Assembly: GCA_024278175.1 (NCBI GenBank)
Contig: JAJRTS010000111.1
Location: 1 to 64,000, forward strand
Direction: 5' to 3'
Length of the DNA: 64,000 nt
DNA from: Gemmatimonadales bacterium
Lineage (GTDB): Bacteria; Gemmatimonadota; Glassbacteria; GWA2-58-10
Shown: positions 46,330-55,515 of the stretch, piece after piece
Numbering within the stretch: the stretch's first letter is position 1
Layout of the letters: the number at the start of each line of letters is the position of its first letter
Program-made: the position numbers and the translations under genes
The notes under the pieces: model-generated
Databases searched by the model: none
The model's input: only the letters and a program-made list of their open reading frames with translations
Told to the model about the DNA's origin: nothing

Positions 46330-47289
46330 ATGCAGATCCAAAACAAACCTTTAGTCATTATTGGCGGGATAAACCGTAGCGGTACAAGCCTGATGCGTCA
46401 ACTTATCGGTTCACACAGCCGCATAGCTATTCCTCCTACTGAGTTCGAGTTCTTCAAAAAGTTAGACATTGAAACAAACAAGAGCATGAGCGACCAGGAA
46501 TTCAAATCAGCGCTGGACCGATTACTATCACTAACAAAAATAAAGATGTGGGGTTTGGACGAGAAGGAAGTAAGGTTATCGGCAACCGGGATAGAACCTA
46601 ACTGGCGCAATTTATTTATTCTTACGTTGGATGGGTATCGGCACAAATTGAATAAAGATATAATTGGAGAGAAAACAACCTATAACGAACTACATCTTAA
46701 AACGTTCGATGAATGGTTTAACGACAATTACAAATTCATCCACTTAGTAAGAAATCCCGTAAATACTTTTGCATCTAACAAATATTATAATGGTAAAATT
46801 CACAAAATAGACCCTGTTACTTGGTCACTGAACTGGATCCAGTCAGTAAAAATCGGGATGACCAGATGGGTGTCGAAACCATCTCAGCACATCTTGGTTC
46901 GTTTTGAAAACCTTATTACCCGCCAGGAAGAAACACTTAAAAATATCTGTAATTTTCTAGGCCTGGAACTGGAGCTGGAGCGAATGCTGTCCATGTGTGA
47001 TTTTCAAACAAAAGACAACTCCAGCTTCCGTGATAAAAAAGAAAAGAAAAAAAACAGTATTAAGAAAGATGGGATAGATCGTCTATCTAAATTAACCTCA
47101 TACGAGAGAAATACACTCTTGGAAATTTGTGGTCCTTTGGCTGAGCTCCTCGGTTACGATACATCTGCCTGGGTTCAAGGACAGACGCGCCGCACAATGG
47201 CATACCTTGCCAATGGCTCAATGAGAACTTTTTATCTTAGGCATCCTGTTAAACTTGCAAAGTTATTAATAAAAAAATTTCAAGCCTAG
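46330..47289 (+). CDS. Sulfotransferase family protein, AT-rich and probably acquired
   Basis: 319 residues. The PAPS 5'-phosphosulfate loop is GGINRSGTSLMRQLI (about 12-26) and the 3'-phosphate region is HLVRNPVNTFASNKYY (about 137-152). This places it in the P-loop sulfotransferase family, which sulfates sugars or other acceptors. Base composition and codon use differ sharply from the neighbours (many AAA, ATA and TTA codons; about 40% GC), which suggests recent transfer. The basic C-terminus ends without a membrane anchor. Placement next to galU and the kinase fits a polysaccharide role, as inference. Confidence 0.85.
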   Translation: MQIQNKPLVIIGGINRSGTSLMRQLIGSHSRIAIPPTEFEFFKKLDIETNKSMSDQEFKSALDRLLSLTKIKMWGLDEKEVRLSATGIEPNWRNLFILTLDGYRHKLNKDIIGEKTTYNELHLKTFDEWFNDNYKFIHLVRNPVNTFASNKYYNGKIHKIDPVTWSLNWIQSVKIGMTRWVSKPSQHILVRFENLITRQEETLKNICNFLGLELELERMLSMCDFQTKDNSSFRDKKEKKKNSIKKDGIDRLSKLTSYERNTLLEICGPLAELLGYDTSAWVQGQTRRTMAYLANGSMRTFYLRHPVKLAKLLIKKFQA

Positions 47290-47302
47290 GCCTTATGGCC
47301 GG

Positions 47303-47698
47303 TTACCTCATCACTCCCACCCACACCTTGCGCGTCCGCGGCCCGTCAAACTCAGCAAAATAAATCCCCTGCCAGGTGCCGAGTTGCAGCCGTCCGCCCT
47401 CCACCAGCACGCTCTGGCTGCAACCGACCAGGCTGCTCTTGATATGCGCCGCGCTGTTGCCCTCCATGTGACGGTAAGCCGGGTGATTGAACGCAATAAT
47501 CTCGTCGATCACTTTCAGCATGTCGTGGACAACGTCCGGGTCGGCGTTCTCGTTGATCGTAACTCCGGCGGTGGTGTGCGGGACAAACACGGTAATCACG
47601 CCATCGGCAACATCGAGCTTGCCAACGGCGTCGCTCACCTGGGCGGTGATATCCTTAAGCTCTGTTCGGTTCGAGGTTCTCAACTGAAATTGCTGCAT
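47303..47698 (-). CDS. yjbQ: YjbQ/UPF0047 family protein
   Basis: 131 residues from the ATG at 47698, which has GGGAG nine bases upstream; longer in-frame extensions are not supported. The conserved block FVPHTTAGVTINENADPDVV and HMEGNSAAHIKSSLVG...GTWQGIYFAEFDGPR match UPF0047, a trimeric single-domain fold with weak thiamin-phosphate synthase activity in E. coli YjbQ. It converges with the sulfotransferase gene. Confidence 0.92.
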   Translation of the reverse strand: MQQFQLRTSNRTELKDITAQVSDAVGKLDVADGVITVFVPHTTAGVTINENADPDVVHDMLKVIDEIIAFNHPAYRHMEGNSAAHIKSSLVGCSQSVLVEGGRLQLGTWQGIYFAEFDGPRTRKVWVGVMR

Positions 47699-47798
47699 GT
47701 TTTCTCCCGATTTGAGTCGCTGCCGGTAGTCGTAATCTTTGCCAACTATTTCCGAATAATATAACATACCCCTACCTGCAAACCAGTCAATTGAGCAC

Positions 47799-47838
47799 AA
47801 AAAACCGCCAACCGGATCCATAAAGAACCGATTGGCGG
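47799..47838 (-). terminator. Rho-independent terminator of the small membrane protein gene
   Basis: On the minus strand CCGCCAATCGG pairs with CCGGTTGGCGG around a 12-base loop and is followed by TTTTTT. It lies 41 bases past the stop at 47879, which supports that small gene being real. Confidence 0.8.
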
Positions 47839-47878
47839 TACTGGCATGGGGGACCAGCATTATCCTGTAACTTCAAAT

Positions 47879-48166
47879 TCATGCCGCGCGAACTGCTCTC
47901 CTGCCGCGCTGGCCGGCCTTTTCAGAAATATCTTTTCGCTGTACGCGAACCCCGTTACGACGCCTGGGACCGCTGGCCGTGAGCTGGCGCTCCTGGATAT
48001 CGTACTGCTGGTTACTGCGCACGGGCTTGAAAAAGGCTTGCGGCGAGGGCCGCGCTATCTCCTTGAGAGAAACTACCCACACCGCCACGTACGCCACGCC
48101 GATCACCACGCTGAAACCGGCGAAAAAAATCGGGTCCGCCAGAAACTTCAATGCCATCTCGAACAT
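47879..48166 (-). CDS. Small membrane protein of unknown function
   Basis: 95 residues. One strong membrane helix (about 10-33, DPIFFAGFSVVIGVAYVAVW) is followed by a basic, polar tail (RPSPQAFFKPV... ending RRAVRAA). The ATG is preceded by GGGAGG six bases upstream, and a terminator follows, so it is likely a genuine gene. It is not recognised as any family. It lies between yjbQ and trpB, divergent from trpB. Confidence 0.65.
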   Translation of the reverse strand: MFEMALKFLADPIFFAGFSVVIGVAYVAVWVVSLKEIARPSPQAFFKPVRSNQQYDIQERQLTASGPRRRNGVRVQRKDISEKAGQRGRRAVRAA

Positions 48167-48387
48167 CTTCGGCCTCCCTGCCGTGCGTTGCGCCCGGATT
48201 CCGTTCGGGCTTACCTGCGCTAACTCTGCAAGAACTCCTGTTCTCTACCTCTATTATCGGCTCCTCATCCCCACCGGTTGAATTTTTCCTCACGGCGGCT
48301 TCGCACACGCTGCCTTCGGTCCTCCCCGCTTGACTTTGACTCGGATTAACTCCTATATTTCTTTCTCACCAAACGAGGACAATTGCG

Positions 48388-49644
48388 ATGGATTATATTA
48401 CTGACAGCTTCAGCCACCGCGGACATTTCGGCAAGTTCGGCGGGCGCTACGTGCCGGAGATGCTGATCCCGGCGCTGGAAGCATTGGAACAGGCCTATCT
48501 GCAGGCTCGTGACGATAAAAAATTTCAGGACGAGTTTCTGCACCTGCTCAGAACATATTCCGGTCGCCCCACTCCGCTCTATTTCGCGGCCAATCTCAGC
48601 AAGCAGCTCGGCGGGGCCAGGATTTACCTCAAGCAGGAGGGCCTGGGCCAGACCGGCAGCCACAAGGTGAACAACGTTATCGGCCAGGCCCTGCTGGCCC
48701 GCAGAATGGGCAAAAAGCGCGTGGTGGCCGAAACCGGCGCGGGCCAGCACGGGCTGGCAACCGCCACCGTGGCCGCCAGGTTCGGTTTCGAGTGCGAGAT
48801 TTTCATGGGCGAGCTGGACATGGCCCGCCAACGGCCCAACGTGTTCTGGATGCAGCAACTTGGGGCCACTGTCACACCGGTCACCTACGGTACGCGCACG
48901 CTCAAGGACGCGGTCAACGAGAGTATCAAGAACTGGATCGAGAACCTGGAGGACACTCACTTGCTAGTGGGCTCCGCACTCTCGGCCCACCCTTACCCTT
49001 CGATGGTGCGCGATTTCCAGAGCGTGATCGGCCGCGAGGTGCGAGAGCAGATAATGGAGGCCGAGGGCCGCCTGCCGGACTGCCTGGTGGCCTGTGTGGG
49101 CGGAGGCAGCAACTCGATCGGCCTCTTTCACCCGTTCCTGAACGAGGACTCGGTGGAGATGGTGGGTGTCGAGGCCGGTGGGTTCGGGATCCCAAGCGGC
49201 CTGCATTCGGCGCGTTTCCAGGGCGGACGGCTGGGGATTATCGAGGGCTACAAGAGCTATTTCCTCACCGACGAGGACGGCCAGACCCGCACGACCCACA
49301 GCGTGGCCGCCGGCCTGGACTACGCCGGGATAGGACCGGAGCACGCCTGGCTGCACGACCAGGGACGGGTGACTTACACCAACGTAACCGACAAGGAAAC
49401 GCTGGCGGCGCTGGGGCTGCTGATGCGCACCGAGGGAATCATCCCGGCGCTGGAGAGCAGCCACGCCGTGGCCGAGGCGATCAAGAGAGCGCCGAAAACG
49501 GGACGGGACAAGATCATGGTGGTCAATCTCTCCGGCCGCGGCGACAAGGACATTTTTATCGTGGCCGAGGCCCTGCGCGACAAGGAATGGCTCGATTTCC
49601 TGGAACGCAAGGTGCAGGAAGGATTTCCCGACGATGAAAAATAA
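48388..49644 (+). CDS. trpB: Tryptophan synthase beta chain
   Basis: 418 residues. The PLP-binding Lys is in [18 protein letters not shown] (about 94) and the phosphate-binding loop is [25 protein letters not shown] starts the chain as in TrpB1 enzymes. It condenses indole with serine. It overlaps trpA by 11 bases. Only trpB and trpA of the pathway are in this window. Confidence 0.97.
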   Translation: MDYITDSFSHRGHFGKFGGRYVPEMLIPALEALEQAYLQARDDKKFQDEFLHLLRTYSGRPTPLYFAANLSKQLGGARIYLKQEGLGQTGSHKVNNVIGQALLARRMGKKRVVAETGAGQHGLATATVAARFGFECEIFMGELDMARQRPNVFWMQQLGATVTPVTYGTRTLKDAVNESIKNWIENLEDTHLLVGSALSAHPYPSMVRDFQSVIGREVREQIMEAEGRLPDCLVACVGGGSNSIGLFHPFLNEDSVEMVGVEAGGFGIPSGLHSARFQGGRLGIIEGYKSYFLTDEDGQTRTTHSVAAGLDYAGIGPEHAWLHDQGRVTYTNVTDKETLAALGLLMRTEGIIPALESSHAVAEAIKRAPKTGRDKIMVVNLSGRGDKDIFIVAEALRDKEWLDFLERKVQEGFPDDEK

Positions 49645-50428
49645 AATCGACAGCAAGCTGGGCGCCCTTCGCCAGCGGAAACGCCACGGCCTGATGGCGC
49701 ATATCGTGGTGGGCTACCCGGACATGGCCACCAGCGAGCGGATCCTGCTCTCTCTTGTTGATGGCGGCGCGGACATGATCGAGTTGCAGATTCCGTTTAC
49801 CGATCCTATCGCCGATGGCCCGACTATTCTCAAGGCCAACCTGGCCTCGCTGGAAGCCGGAACCAAAGTGGCCGACTGCCTCGAGTTCGCCCGGCGGATG
49901 GCCCCGCGGATGGGCGACGTGCCCCTGCTGTTCATGACCTATATCAATATTCCGTTCAGCTACGGACTGGAGAAATTCTGCACCGATTCGGCCAGCGCCG
50001 GGATATCCGGGCTGATCGTGCCGGACATTCCGCCCGACGAGCCGCAGGAGCACTACCACGAGCTGGCCACCGCGGCCGGGTTGCACCCGGTCTACATCCT
50101 CAGTCCATCCAGCACCGATGAGCGAATAGAGGTGATAGGAAAATATGCCAGCGGGTTCGTCTACTGCACGGCCAGGGTCGGGATCACCGGAGCCAGAGAG
50201 AGCCGGATGGCTGGCCTCAAGCAGTTCACCGGCAGGGTGCGCCGCCATGTGAGCGTGCCGCTGGCGCTGGGATTCGGGATCAGCAACGCGAAGCAGGTGG
50301 CACAGGTCCGGGACATCGTGGACGTCTCGGTGGTGGGCAGCAAGGTGATCGATACGTTCAACAGCGCGCCGGATACGCATAGCGGCCTGGAAGCGGTAAA
50401 AAACTTTATCGGCGGTCTGCGGGATTAG
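49634..50428 (+). CDS. trpA: Tryptophan synthase alpha chain
   Basis: 264 residues, a TIM barrel that cleaves indole-3-glycerol phosphate. The catalytic Glu and Asp lie in [17 protein letters not shown] (about 48-64). The flexible loop region is [13 protein letters not shown], and the C-terminal phosphate site is [10 protein letters not shown]. It is somewhat divergent (LQIPF for the common LGVPF). The overlap with trpB indicates coupled expression of the complex. Confidence 0.95.
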   Translation: MKNKIDSKLGALRQRKRHGLMAHIVVGYPDMATSERILLSLVDGGADMIELQIPFTDPIADGPTILKANLASLEAGTKVADCLEFARRMAPRMGDVPLLFMTYINIPFSYGLEKFCTDSASAGISGLIVPDIPPDEPQEHYHELATAAGLHPVYILSPSSTDERIEVIGKYASGFVYCTARVGITGARESRMAGLKQFTGRVRRHVSVPLALGFGISNAKQVAQVRDIVDVSVVGSKVIDTFNSAPDTHSGLEAVKNFIGGLRD

Positions 50429-50449
50429 CCTGCACACCGGATAAGACAA

Positions 50450-50486
50450 AACCGGAAAAGGCGGCATCGAGCCGTCCTTTCCGGTT
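50450..50486 (+). terminator. Hairpin terminator after trpA
   Basis: 16-base arms AACCGGAAAAGGCGGC and GCCGTCCTTTCCGGTT with a five-base loop, 22 bases past the trpA stop. A T-rich run follows only after ten more bases, so termination efficiency is uncertain. Confidence 0.6.
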
Positions 50487-50541
50487 CATGTACTCTGTTT
50501 TTCCACTCTTACTGTTATCGCCGACAAATTCACCGACAGCC

Positions 50542-50630
50542 GACGCGGGCCGGCACGTTCATTGCCTGCACCAGCGGCCGGACGCATTCTCCACTCCCTG
50601 CGATTCGCAATGAACGTGCCGGCCCGCGTC
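50542..50630. repeat. Perfect 24-base inverted repeat in the trpA-ABC spacer
   Basis: The arms at 50542-50565 and 50607-50630 (core GCGGGCCGGCACGTTCATTG and its complement) match over all 24 bases, with 41 bases between. No gene lies inside. It resembles the 18-96 repeat in build but not in sequence. The remainder of 50429-50740 shows nothing else apart from the terminator at 50450. Confidence 0.75.
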
Positions 50631-50740
50631 CTTATCCCAGTCCATTAAAGCCTTTTCCTGCGCGTCTTTCAAGCTCCACCGGTCACCGCATAAACTCCGA
50701 TCTCCGCGCCGGCGTCGCATGCTCCGAACGGGCAGTGGCT

Positions 50741-51490
50741 CTACCACCAGTCGATCTTCTTTATTTTTTCCCCGGAGGTCAGGCTGAGGAACACCTCCTC
50801 CAACCCACTGCCTTCCTTGCGACTCTGATGTCTCAGCTCTGCCAGCGTGCCCTCGGCGATTAGCCGTCCGTGCTGGATAATCGCCACGCGGCTGCACGTT
50901 TCCTCGGCCACCGCCAGGGTGTGGGTGGACATGAACACGCTGCGCCCCCGCGAGCAGAGTTCGCGGAAAATGTCCTTGACCAGCCGGATACCGGCCGGGT
51001 CCAGCCCCACCATCGGCTCATCGACCACGATCACTTCCGGGTCGTGAAGCAACGCTCCGGCCAGGATCAGCTTCTGGCGCATGCCGTGGCTGAAACTTTC
51101 CACCAGCTCGTTCTCCCAGCCGGTCAGCTCGAAAAGATCGAGCAGGCGGCCGCCGCGCCCGGCAATGTCTCGTCCGGGCATCTCCCACAGCCCGCCGATG
51201 AAGCGCAGGAATTCCACGGCGGTAAGGCGGTTGTAGATGAACGGACGGTCCGGGATGAACCCCACCCGCCGCTTGGTGTCCTCGGGACTTTCGGCCAGGT
51301 CGATTCCCGCTACCAGGATACTGCCCGCGGTGGGTTGCAGAAGGCCGGTGATCATCTTGATCGTGGTGGTTTTACCCGCCCCGTTAGGACCCAGGAAACC
51401 GAACAGCTCGCCTGCCCGTACGTGCAGGGAGATATTGTCGACAGCCGTAAAATCGCCGTAGTTCTTGGTAACCCCGTCCAGCACTATCAT
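50741..51490 (-). CDS. ABC transporter ATP-binding protein
   Basis: 249 residues from the ATG at 51490. Walker A is GPNGAGKTTTIKMI (about 36-49), the signature region is ESFSHGMRQKLILAGAL (degenerate SHGMRQK), Walker B is VIVVDEPMVGLD and the switch His is in STHTL. It is of the CcmA/NatA type that pairs with ABC-2 permeases. No permease gene is adjacent; the upstream partner is the transglutaminase protein, whose stop overlaps this ATG (ATGA). Confidence 0.9.
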   Translation of the reverse strand: MIVLDGVTKNYGDFTAVDNISLHVRAGELFGFLGPNGAGKTTTIKMITGLLQPTAGSILVAGIDLAESPEDTKRRVGFIPDRPFIYNRLTAVEFLRFIGGLWEMPGRDIAGRGGRLLDLFELTGWENELVESFSHGMRQKLILAGALLHDPEVIVVDEPMVGLDPAGIRLVKDIFRELCSRGRSVFMSTHTLAVAEETCSRVAIIQHGRLIAEGTLAELRHQSRKEGSGLEEVFLSLTSGEKIKKIDWW

Positions 51491-52989
51491 CGCAGGCTCT
51501 CCAGCCCTGTTTCGCTCCCGATAACCTTCACGCCCACCTTGCCGATCAGGGGCAGGATCTCCACCTGACGATCCATCTCCCCGGCGATAAAACGCAGGTG
51601 GCTGGCATCGGCGGGAAACTGGCCGAACACCGGGTCCACCCCCACCCAGCGCCCCTGGAGGTAGGACTCGCACCAGGCGTGGTAATAGAACGCGTCGTCC
51701 ACGTACACCAGGCCCATCGCGATCCGGGTCGGCACTCCGACAGCGCGGGCCAGCGAGGCGAACATCACCGCGAACTCGTTGCAGTCTCCGCTGCGGCGCT
51801 GCATCACCTCCAGCGTATTGGGGATACTGAACGTGGGCTTGATCTCGATATTCTCTTCCAGCCAGTCGAGGATCCGCCTGATTTTCGCCTCGGGCGGTTC
51901 GCTCATATCCACAATCGCTGCGGCCAATTCCAGCAGCCGGGGGTGCTCGCTGAGCACGAACTGGCCCGGCGCGCTTGCCGCCGCCAGCACCTCGGGCAAC
52001 AATTTTTCCTTTGGCCCAGGGCTGTCCGGGCCGCGCACTGAGATGGTCAGCACGGGCGGGCTGTAGCTCTGCGGGCCACCTCCCAGCAACAGGGTGTCCC
52101 GGCCCAGGCCGGTGATCTCCACTGTCAGCCACGCCAGATTGCGGGCGGAGTAGACCGGTCTGTCCGGAACCACCGCCACCAGGCGCTGGATATCCGTGCC
52201 GCCGTCGTTCCACTCCCCCTCGCGGGCGCTCTGCTCGTCTTCGAGCACCATCCGGTAACCCATTCCGCTGCGCTCCTCGATCACGTTTCCCGCGCTGTCG
52301 ATAAAACTGACAATCGCCAGGCCCCCCATCTGCTGGCGCACGATACGCACCGCTACCAGCCGGCCCTGGTACTCAATCGACGAATCCCCGGCGGCCTCGA
52401 TAGTGAGCGACACGTTCTTCATCGACGAGGGGTCGAACACGGTGGTGGTATAGCTTCCGGCCGAGTCCGGCAACCCGTTGCCGATCAGCAACTGGATCGT
52501 GCCGGGAAGTTGCGGCGGCTCCTCGATCTCGATCCGCTCCCCCCTGCTCTCTCCGGCCACGGTCAGCACCACGTTGAGCGCGTTGCCGTCCACCCGGCCC
52601 CGGACCCCGTAGTCCGTGTCCTGACCCGTGAGGCTGAACACGAACGACTGCAGGCGCATCAGGGTATCGGTCACAGCCCGCGAGTAGCTGTTGACCTGCT
52701 GGCGGCTGCCGATCATCGAAAAGGCGAGAAAGGTGTGGTCCGTGGAGATAATCACCGAGTCGAGCACCGTGGTGATGCTGTGCGAGTAGCCGATCCTGGA
52801 GCCCTGCAGGTAGATCCCATACCAGAGCGACTCGCTCTCCAGGCGATCCATCGCTTCCGGGCTCAGGTCAAGCGGGGTTTCCTGTCCGCCCAGATAATAG
52901 CGATCCGCCAGCAGGGCGGCCATCACGATGAAAAAAACGATGAATGAGCTGTGGACCAGGTCCCTGATCCCGGGTTTATACTTTGTCAC
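51487..52989 (-). CDS. Membrane-anchored transglutaminase-like protein
   Basis: 500 residues from a GTG at 52989 that has GGAGA five bases upstream; longer ATG starts have no ribosome-binding site. One N-terminal membrane helix (about 14-32, FIVFFIVMAALLADRYY) precedes a beta-rich region of about 320 residues. The C-terminal transglutaminase-core domain carries the triad Cys in RRSGDCNEFAVM, His in YYHAWCES and Asp in GVDPVFGQ. Members act as peptidases or amidases, often periplasmic. It is coupled to the ABC ATPase downstream. Confidence 0.85.
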   Translation of the reverse strand: MTKYKPGIRDLVHSSFIVFFIVMAALLADRYYLGGQETPLDLSPEAMDRLESESLWYGIYLQGSRIGYSHSITTVLDSVIISTDHTFLAFSMIGSRQQVNSYSRAVTDTLMRLQSFVFSLTGQDTDYGVRGRVDGNALNVVLTVAGESRGERIEIEEPPQLPGTIQLLIGNGLPDSAGSYTTTVFDPSSMKNVSLTIEAAGDSSIEYQGRLVAVRIVRQQMGGLAIVSFIDSAGNVIEERSGMGYRMVLEDEQSAREGEWNDGGTDIQRLVAVVPDRPVYSARNLAWLTVEITGLGRDTLLLGGGPQSYSPPVLTISVRGPDSPGPKEKLLPEVLAAASAPGQFVLSEHPRLLELAAAIVDMSEPPEAKIRRILDWLEENIEIKPTFSIPNTLEVMQRRSGDCNEFAVMFASLARAVGVPTRIAMGLVYVDDAFYYHAWCESYLQGRWVGVDPVFGQFPADASHLRFIAGEMDRQVEILPLIGKVGVKVIGSETGLESLR

Positions 52990-53065
52990 CGATTCTCCGG
53001 ATGCTGAAGTTAACGAGTGCCTGGTAAAGCCCATAAAGGGATGCCGGCCAGCAGGGCAAAACAGG

Positions 53066-54916
53066 TTAGCGGCCCGGCGCGGCGGCAGGCTGCTCGGCGG
53101 CCAGAGCGATGATATATCCGGCCAGCGCGCGGCGAAGCCTGCCGGCGGAAGAGGTGTCGCCAGAGGGCGGCGATCCCTCCGGCGCCAGCGAGTCAACATC
53201 CGCGAGGTTGAATCCCGGAGTGCGGATTGTCCGCAGAAACCGCAACGCTTCCCCGGCGGCCGCGCTGCCTGCGGTGGCGGAGTTGATCAGCCGGTTCAGA
53301 GTGCGAATGTAGCGCCGGTCCTCGATTCCCTCCCGTACGCCCTCCCAGGCCGGCGTGGGCAGAAACGTGTCGTCAAGTGTGCGGTAGCTCAGCATCCAGT
53401 CCATTCGCGGGGAATCGAAATCGTTCCAGGCGTGTCCGCCGCCGCTCCAGTTGTAGGCCCAGACAAACATCCCGTCACGGTGAGCGCGCCACGGGCCGAA
53501 CCCGATTCTCTCTCTGGCGGCCCCGGCCGAATCACGCTGGGTCAGGGCCGTGTAGCCCCAGACAGCGCCCCGGCGCATGGATTCATCGGGCCGCACGTCA
53601 TCGGCAACCAGCCACACGTTGACCAGTTCCGCCAGGTCTTCGACAATTGCCTCGTCCTTCCCGCCCAGTAACGGGCTGGCCAGGTTCGCCCGGTAGCCCA
53701 TCACGCGGTCCAGCGCCCGGCTTCGGCCACTGAACCAGTCCCGGCTGTCGTTCCAGTCCAGCGCCCTGTCGAGGATACCCCAGACAATCGCGGGCCAGCC
53801 TCTGCTTGCCGCGTGCTGGTTGATCGCCTGCACGCTCCTGGCGTAGAGCAGATCCCCCGCCCCCTCGCCCGTGGTATCCCCGGTCGCCGCCGCCAGCGAG
53901 GAGTCAAATTTCGCCTCGCCCGCTCCGGCGGCGAAAATTATCTGCGGCCCGTCGATTCCCGCCTCCGCCAGAGTACGCATGAACAGGTCTTCCAGCCGGA
54001 AATCAGGCCTGAGCGAGCCTTCCAGATAGCGCAGAGGCAACTGCCGGGGGTCGTACCAGCGGGCCACGGAACGGATACCGTGGGCGGCCAGATCGGCGCA
54101 GGCGTAACTGTCGAGCGGGCCGGGGATAAAGACGCCGAACGGAGGCAGGCCACGGCCGCTCAACATCGCTGGCAGGACCGTGAAAGAAATGGGCAGACGG
54201 TACGTGCCGCCCCAGTGCTCCAGCAGGACACTGCCGGTATACGCACCGGGGGCTAGATCGGAGGGCGTGTGGATCCTGACCCAGAAACGAATCGTGGTGT
54301 TGGGCGGGACCTTGAGAGTGCCGGTCGGCTCGCGCTCGCAGAACCGGTTGCCGGGAAATTTTGTCAGCGGCCAGATCCGCGAAGGGTGCCAGCGCCACTC
54401 GCGTGAGAAACTGCCCTTGCCCCAGCGCACCGGGAAATATTCCACTATCCCCAGTTCCACCGAGTCCGGCGGGATAAACGAATCGGAGGTAAGACTGACC
54501 AGCGCCCCGACGGTCAGCCGCAGGCCGGAAAGTTCGCGGCCGAGTGTCCTGATACAGAACGAAACCGGTTCCAACTCTCCGGGAGCGGCGAACGCTGTGG
54601 CCGCGGCATCTATCTCATGCCCGGCGGGCACGCTGACCGGATAGACCTGCGCTCCCCAGTGGCGCACGAACGGCACGTAACCCAGCTCCGCCCAGCGCGC
54701 AGCGGGTGCGGACATCTTCTCGCGCTCCCGGTAGGGTTTGTACTCGAACAAGCTCAGCTTCGCCTGCACGCCGCTCATCATCTGACGGTAAAAGGACACG
54801 GACCGGCTGTCTTGCGTGTACACAGCCTCCGGCTCCTGCGCGGTCAACAGCGCGGCCATCAGGATTCCCGCTAACAGCAGCATACCTGCAGTGTAAATAG
54901 ATTTGCCCACTGGCAA
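53066..54916 (-). CDS. DUF4091 protein, glycoside hydrolase 123-like, exported
   Basis: 616 residues. A signal peptide (about 8-26, YTAGMLLLAGILMAALLTA) is followed by an N-terminal beta-sandwich (about 70-220), a TIM-barrel-like middle and a C-terminal DUF4091 block. That block contains GMFVWAYNWSGGGHAW and TPAWEGVREGIEDRRYIRTL. DUF4091 proteins include glycoside hydrolases related to GH123. Acidic catalytic residues could not be fixed by eye. The next gene downstream is the transglutaminase gene, 76 bases away. Confidence 0.8.
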   Translation of the reverse strand: MPVGKSIYTAGMLLLAGILMAALLTAQEPEAVYTQDSRSVSFYRQMMSGVQAKLSLFEYKPYREREKMSAPAARWAELGYVPFVRHWGAQVYPVSVPAGHEIDAAATAFAAPGELEPVSFCIRTLGRELSGLRLTVGALVSLTSDSFIPPDSVELGIVEYFPVRWGKGSFSREWRWHPSRIWPLTKFPGNRFCEREPTGTLKVPPNTTIRFWVRIHTPSDLAPGAYTGSVLLEHWGGTYRLPISFTVLPAMLSGRGLPPFGVFIPGPLDSYACADLAAHGIRSVARWYDPRQLPLRYLEGSLRPDFRLEDLFMRTLAEAGIDGPQIIFAAGAGEAKFDSSLAAATGDTTGEGAGDLLYARSVQAINQHAASRGWPAIVWGILDRALDWNDSRDWFSGRSRALDRVMGYRANLASPLLGGKDEAIVEDLAELVNVWLVADDVRPDESMRRGAVWGYTALTQRDSAGAARERIGFGPWRAHRDGMFVWAYNWSGGGHAWNDFDSPRMDWMLSYRTLDDTFLPTPAWEGVREGIEDRRYIRTLNRLINSATAGSAAAGEALRFLRTIRTPGFNLADVDSLAPEGSPPSGDTSSAGRLRRALAGYIIALAAEQPAAAPGR

Positions 54917-54994
54917 GTGTTCTCCGGTTCAGGTATGATATCCCCCTTGTATAATAGAGGGGACTTGGCCCGGCAGCCACTCCCTCATGGTTTT

Positions 54995-55060
54995 GGGGTA
55001 TGGTTGGGGGACGGGGAATTCACCTCTGCCAAAGAGGGGTGCCCGCGCAATGCGGACGGG
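54995..55060 (-). repeat. Paired-hairpin repeat module, inverted copy
   Basis: Read on the minus strand, a GTCCGCATTGCGCGGGC hairpin is followed by ACCCCTCTTTGGCAGAGGTG and AATTCCCC. It matches the modules at 24053-24096 and 24211-24255 in order and shape. A less clear CCCCCTTGTATAATAGAGGGG stem lies at 54942-54962. Confidence 0.55.
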
Positions 55061-55078
55061 GTATGTAATCAGCATTAC

Positions 55079-55289
55079 TTTAAAAGCGTGTTGAAGTATT
55101 CGAAAGTATGGGCGCCTGGTTGTCAAGGGCCGTTTCCCGCTATTCAAGCCCAAAACGATGCGTACGATGCAACTGCCTGACATAACACAAGTAACGGGCT
55201 CAGCAAAAGAAACGGTTTGCCTTGCCCTTGACAACCAACAGCGCAAAATGTTTCATTTGCGGGCGTTGAACGTTTTATTTCAACGCCCC
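55079..55289 (+). repeat. Dispersed structured repeat, copy C
   Basis: Closest match to copy A. The left tail is TTTAAAAGCGTGTTGAAG. The inverted arms are GGTTGTCAAGGGC (55118-55130) and GCCCTTGACAACC (55224-55236). An inner stem CCGTTTC/GAAACGG lies next to them. TTGACA is followed 17 bases later by TTTCAT. The terminal hairpin at 55261-55288 has arms GGGCGTTGAA and TTCAACGCCC. The last bases (CCCCTTTAA) mirror the first (TTTAAAAG), giving imperfect terminal inverted repeats. Nothing else was seen in 55290-55515. Confidence 0.8.
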
Positions 55290-55515
55290 TTTAAGTATCA
55301 GGATTGCTTCTCTGCATATTTCTCACACTACCTTGGGAGACAGAGGGTTGTGCTTTTGTTCTTATCAAAAGCTCGTTGAAAAAACATGCTTTTTCAAAAC
55401 CAGCGGCATCCAGCGAACCGCCTCCCGTCACTCAGCCCCCGCCCAGTACTTTCCGCTCCAGCCGGGACGCTTTCTCGCTCAACGCACGGATTTCCTTTAC
55501 GCGCAGGAACCCGTT

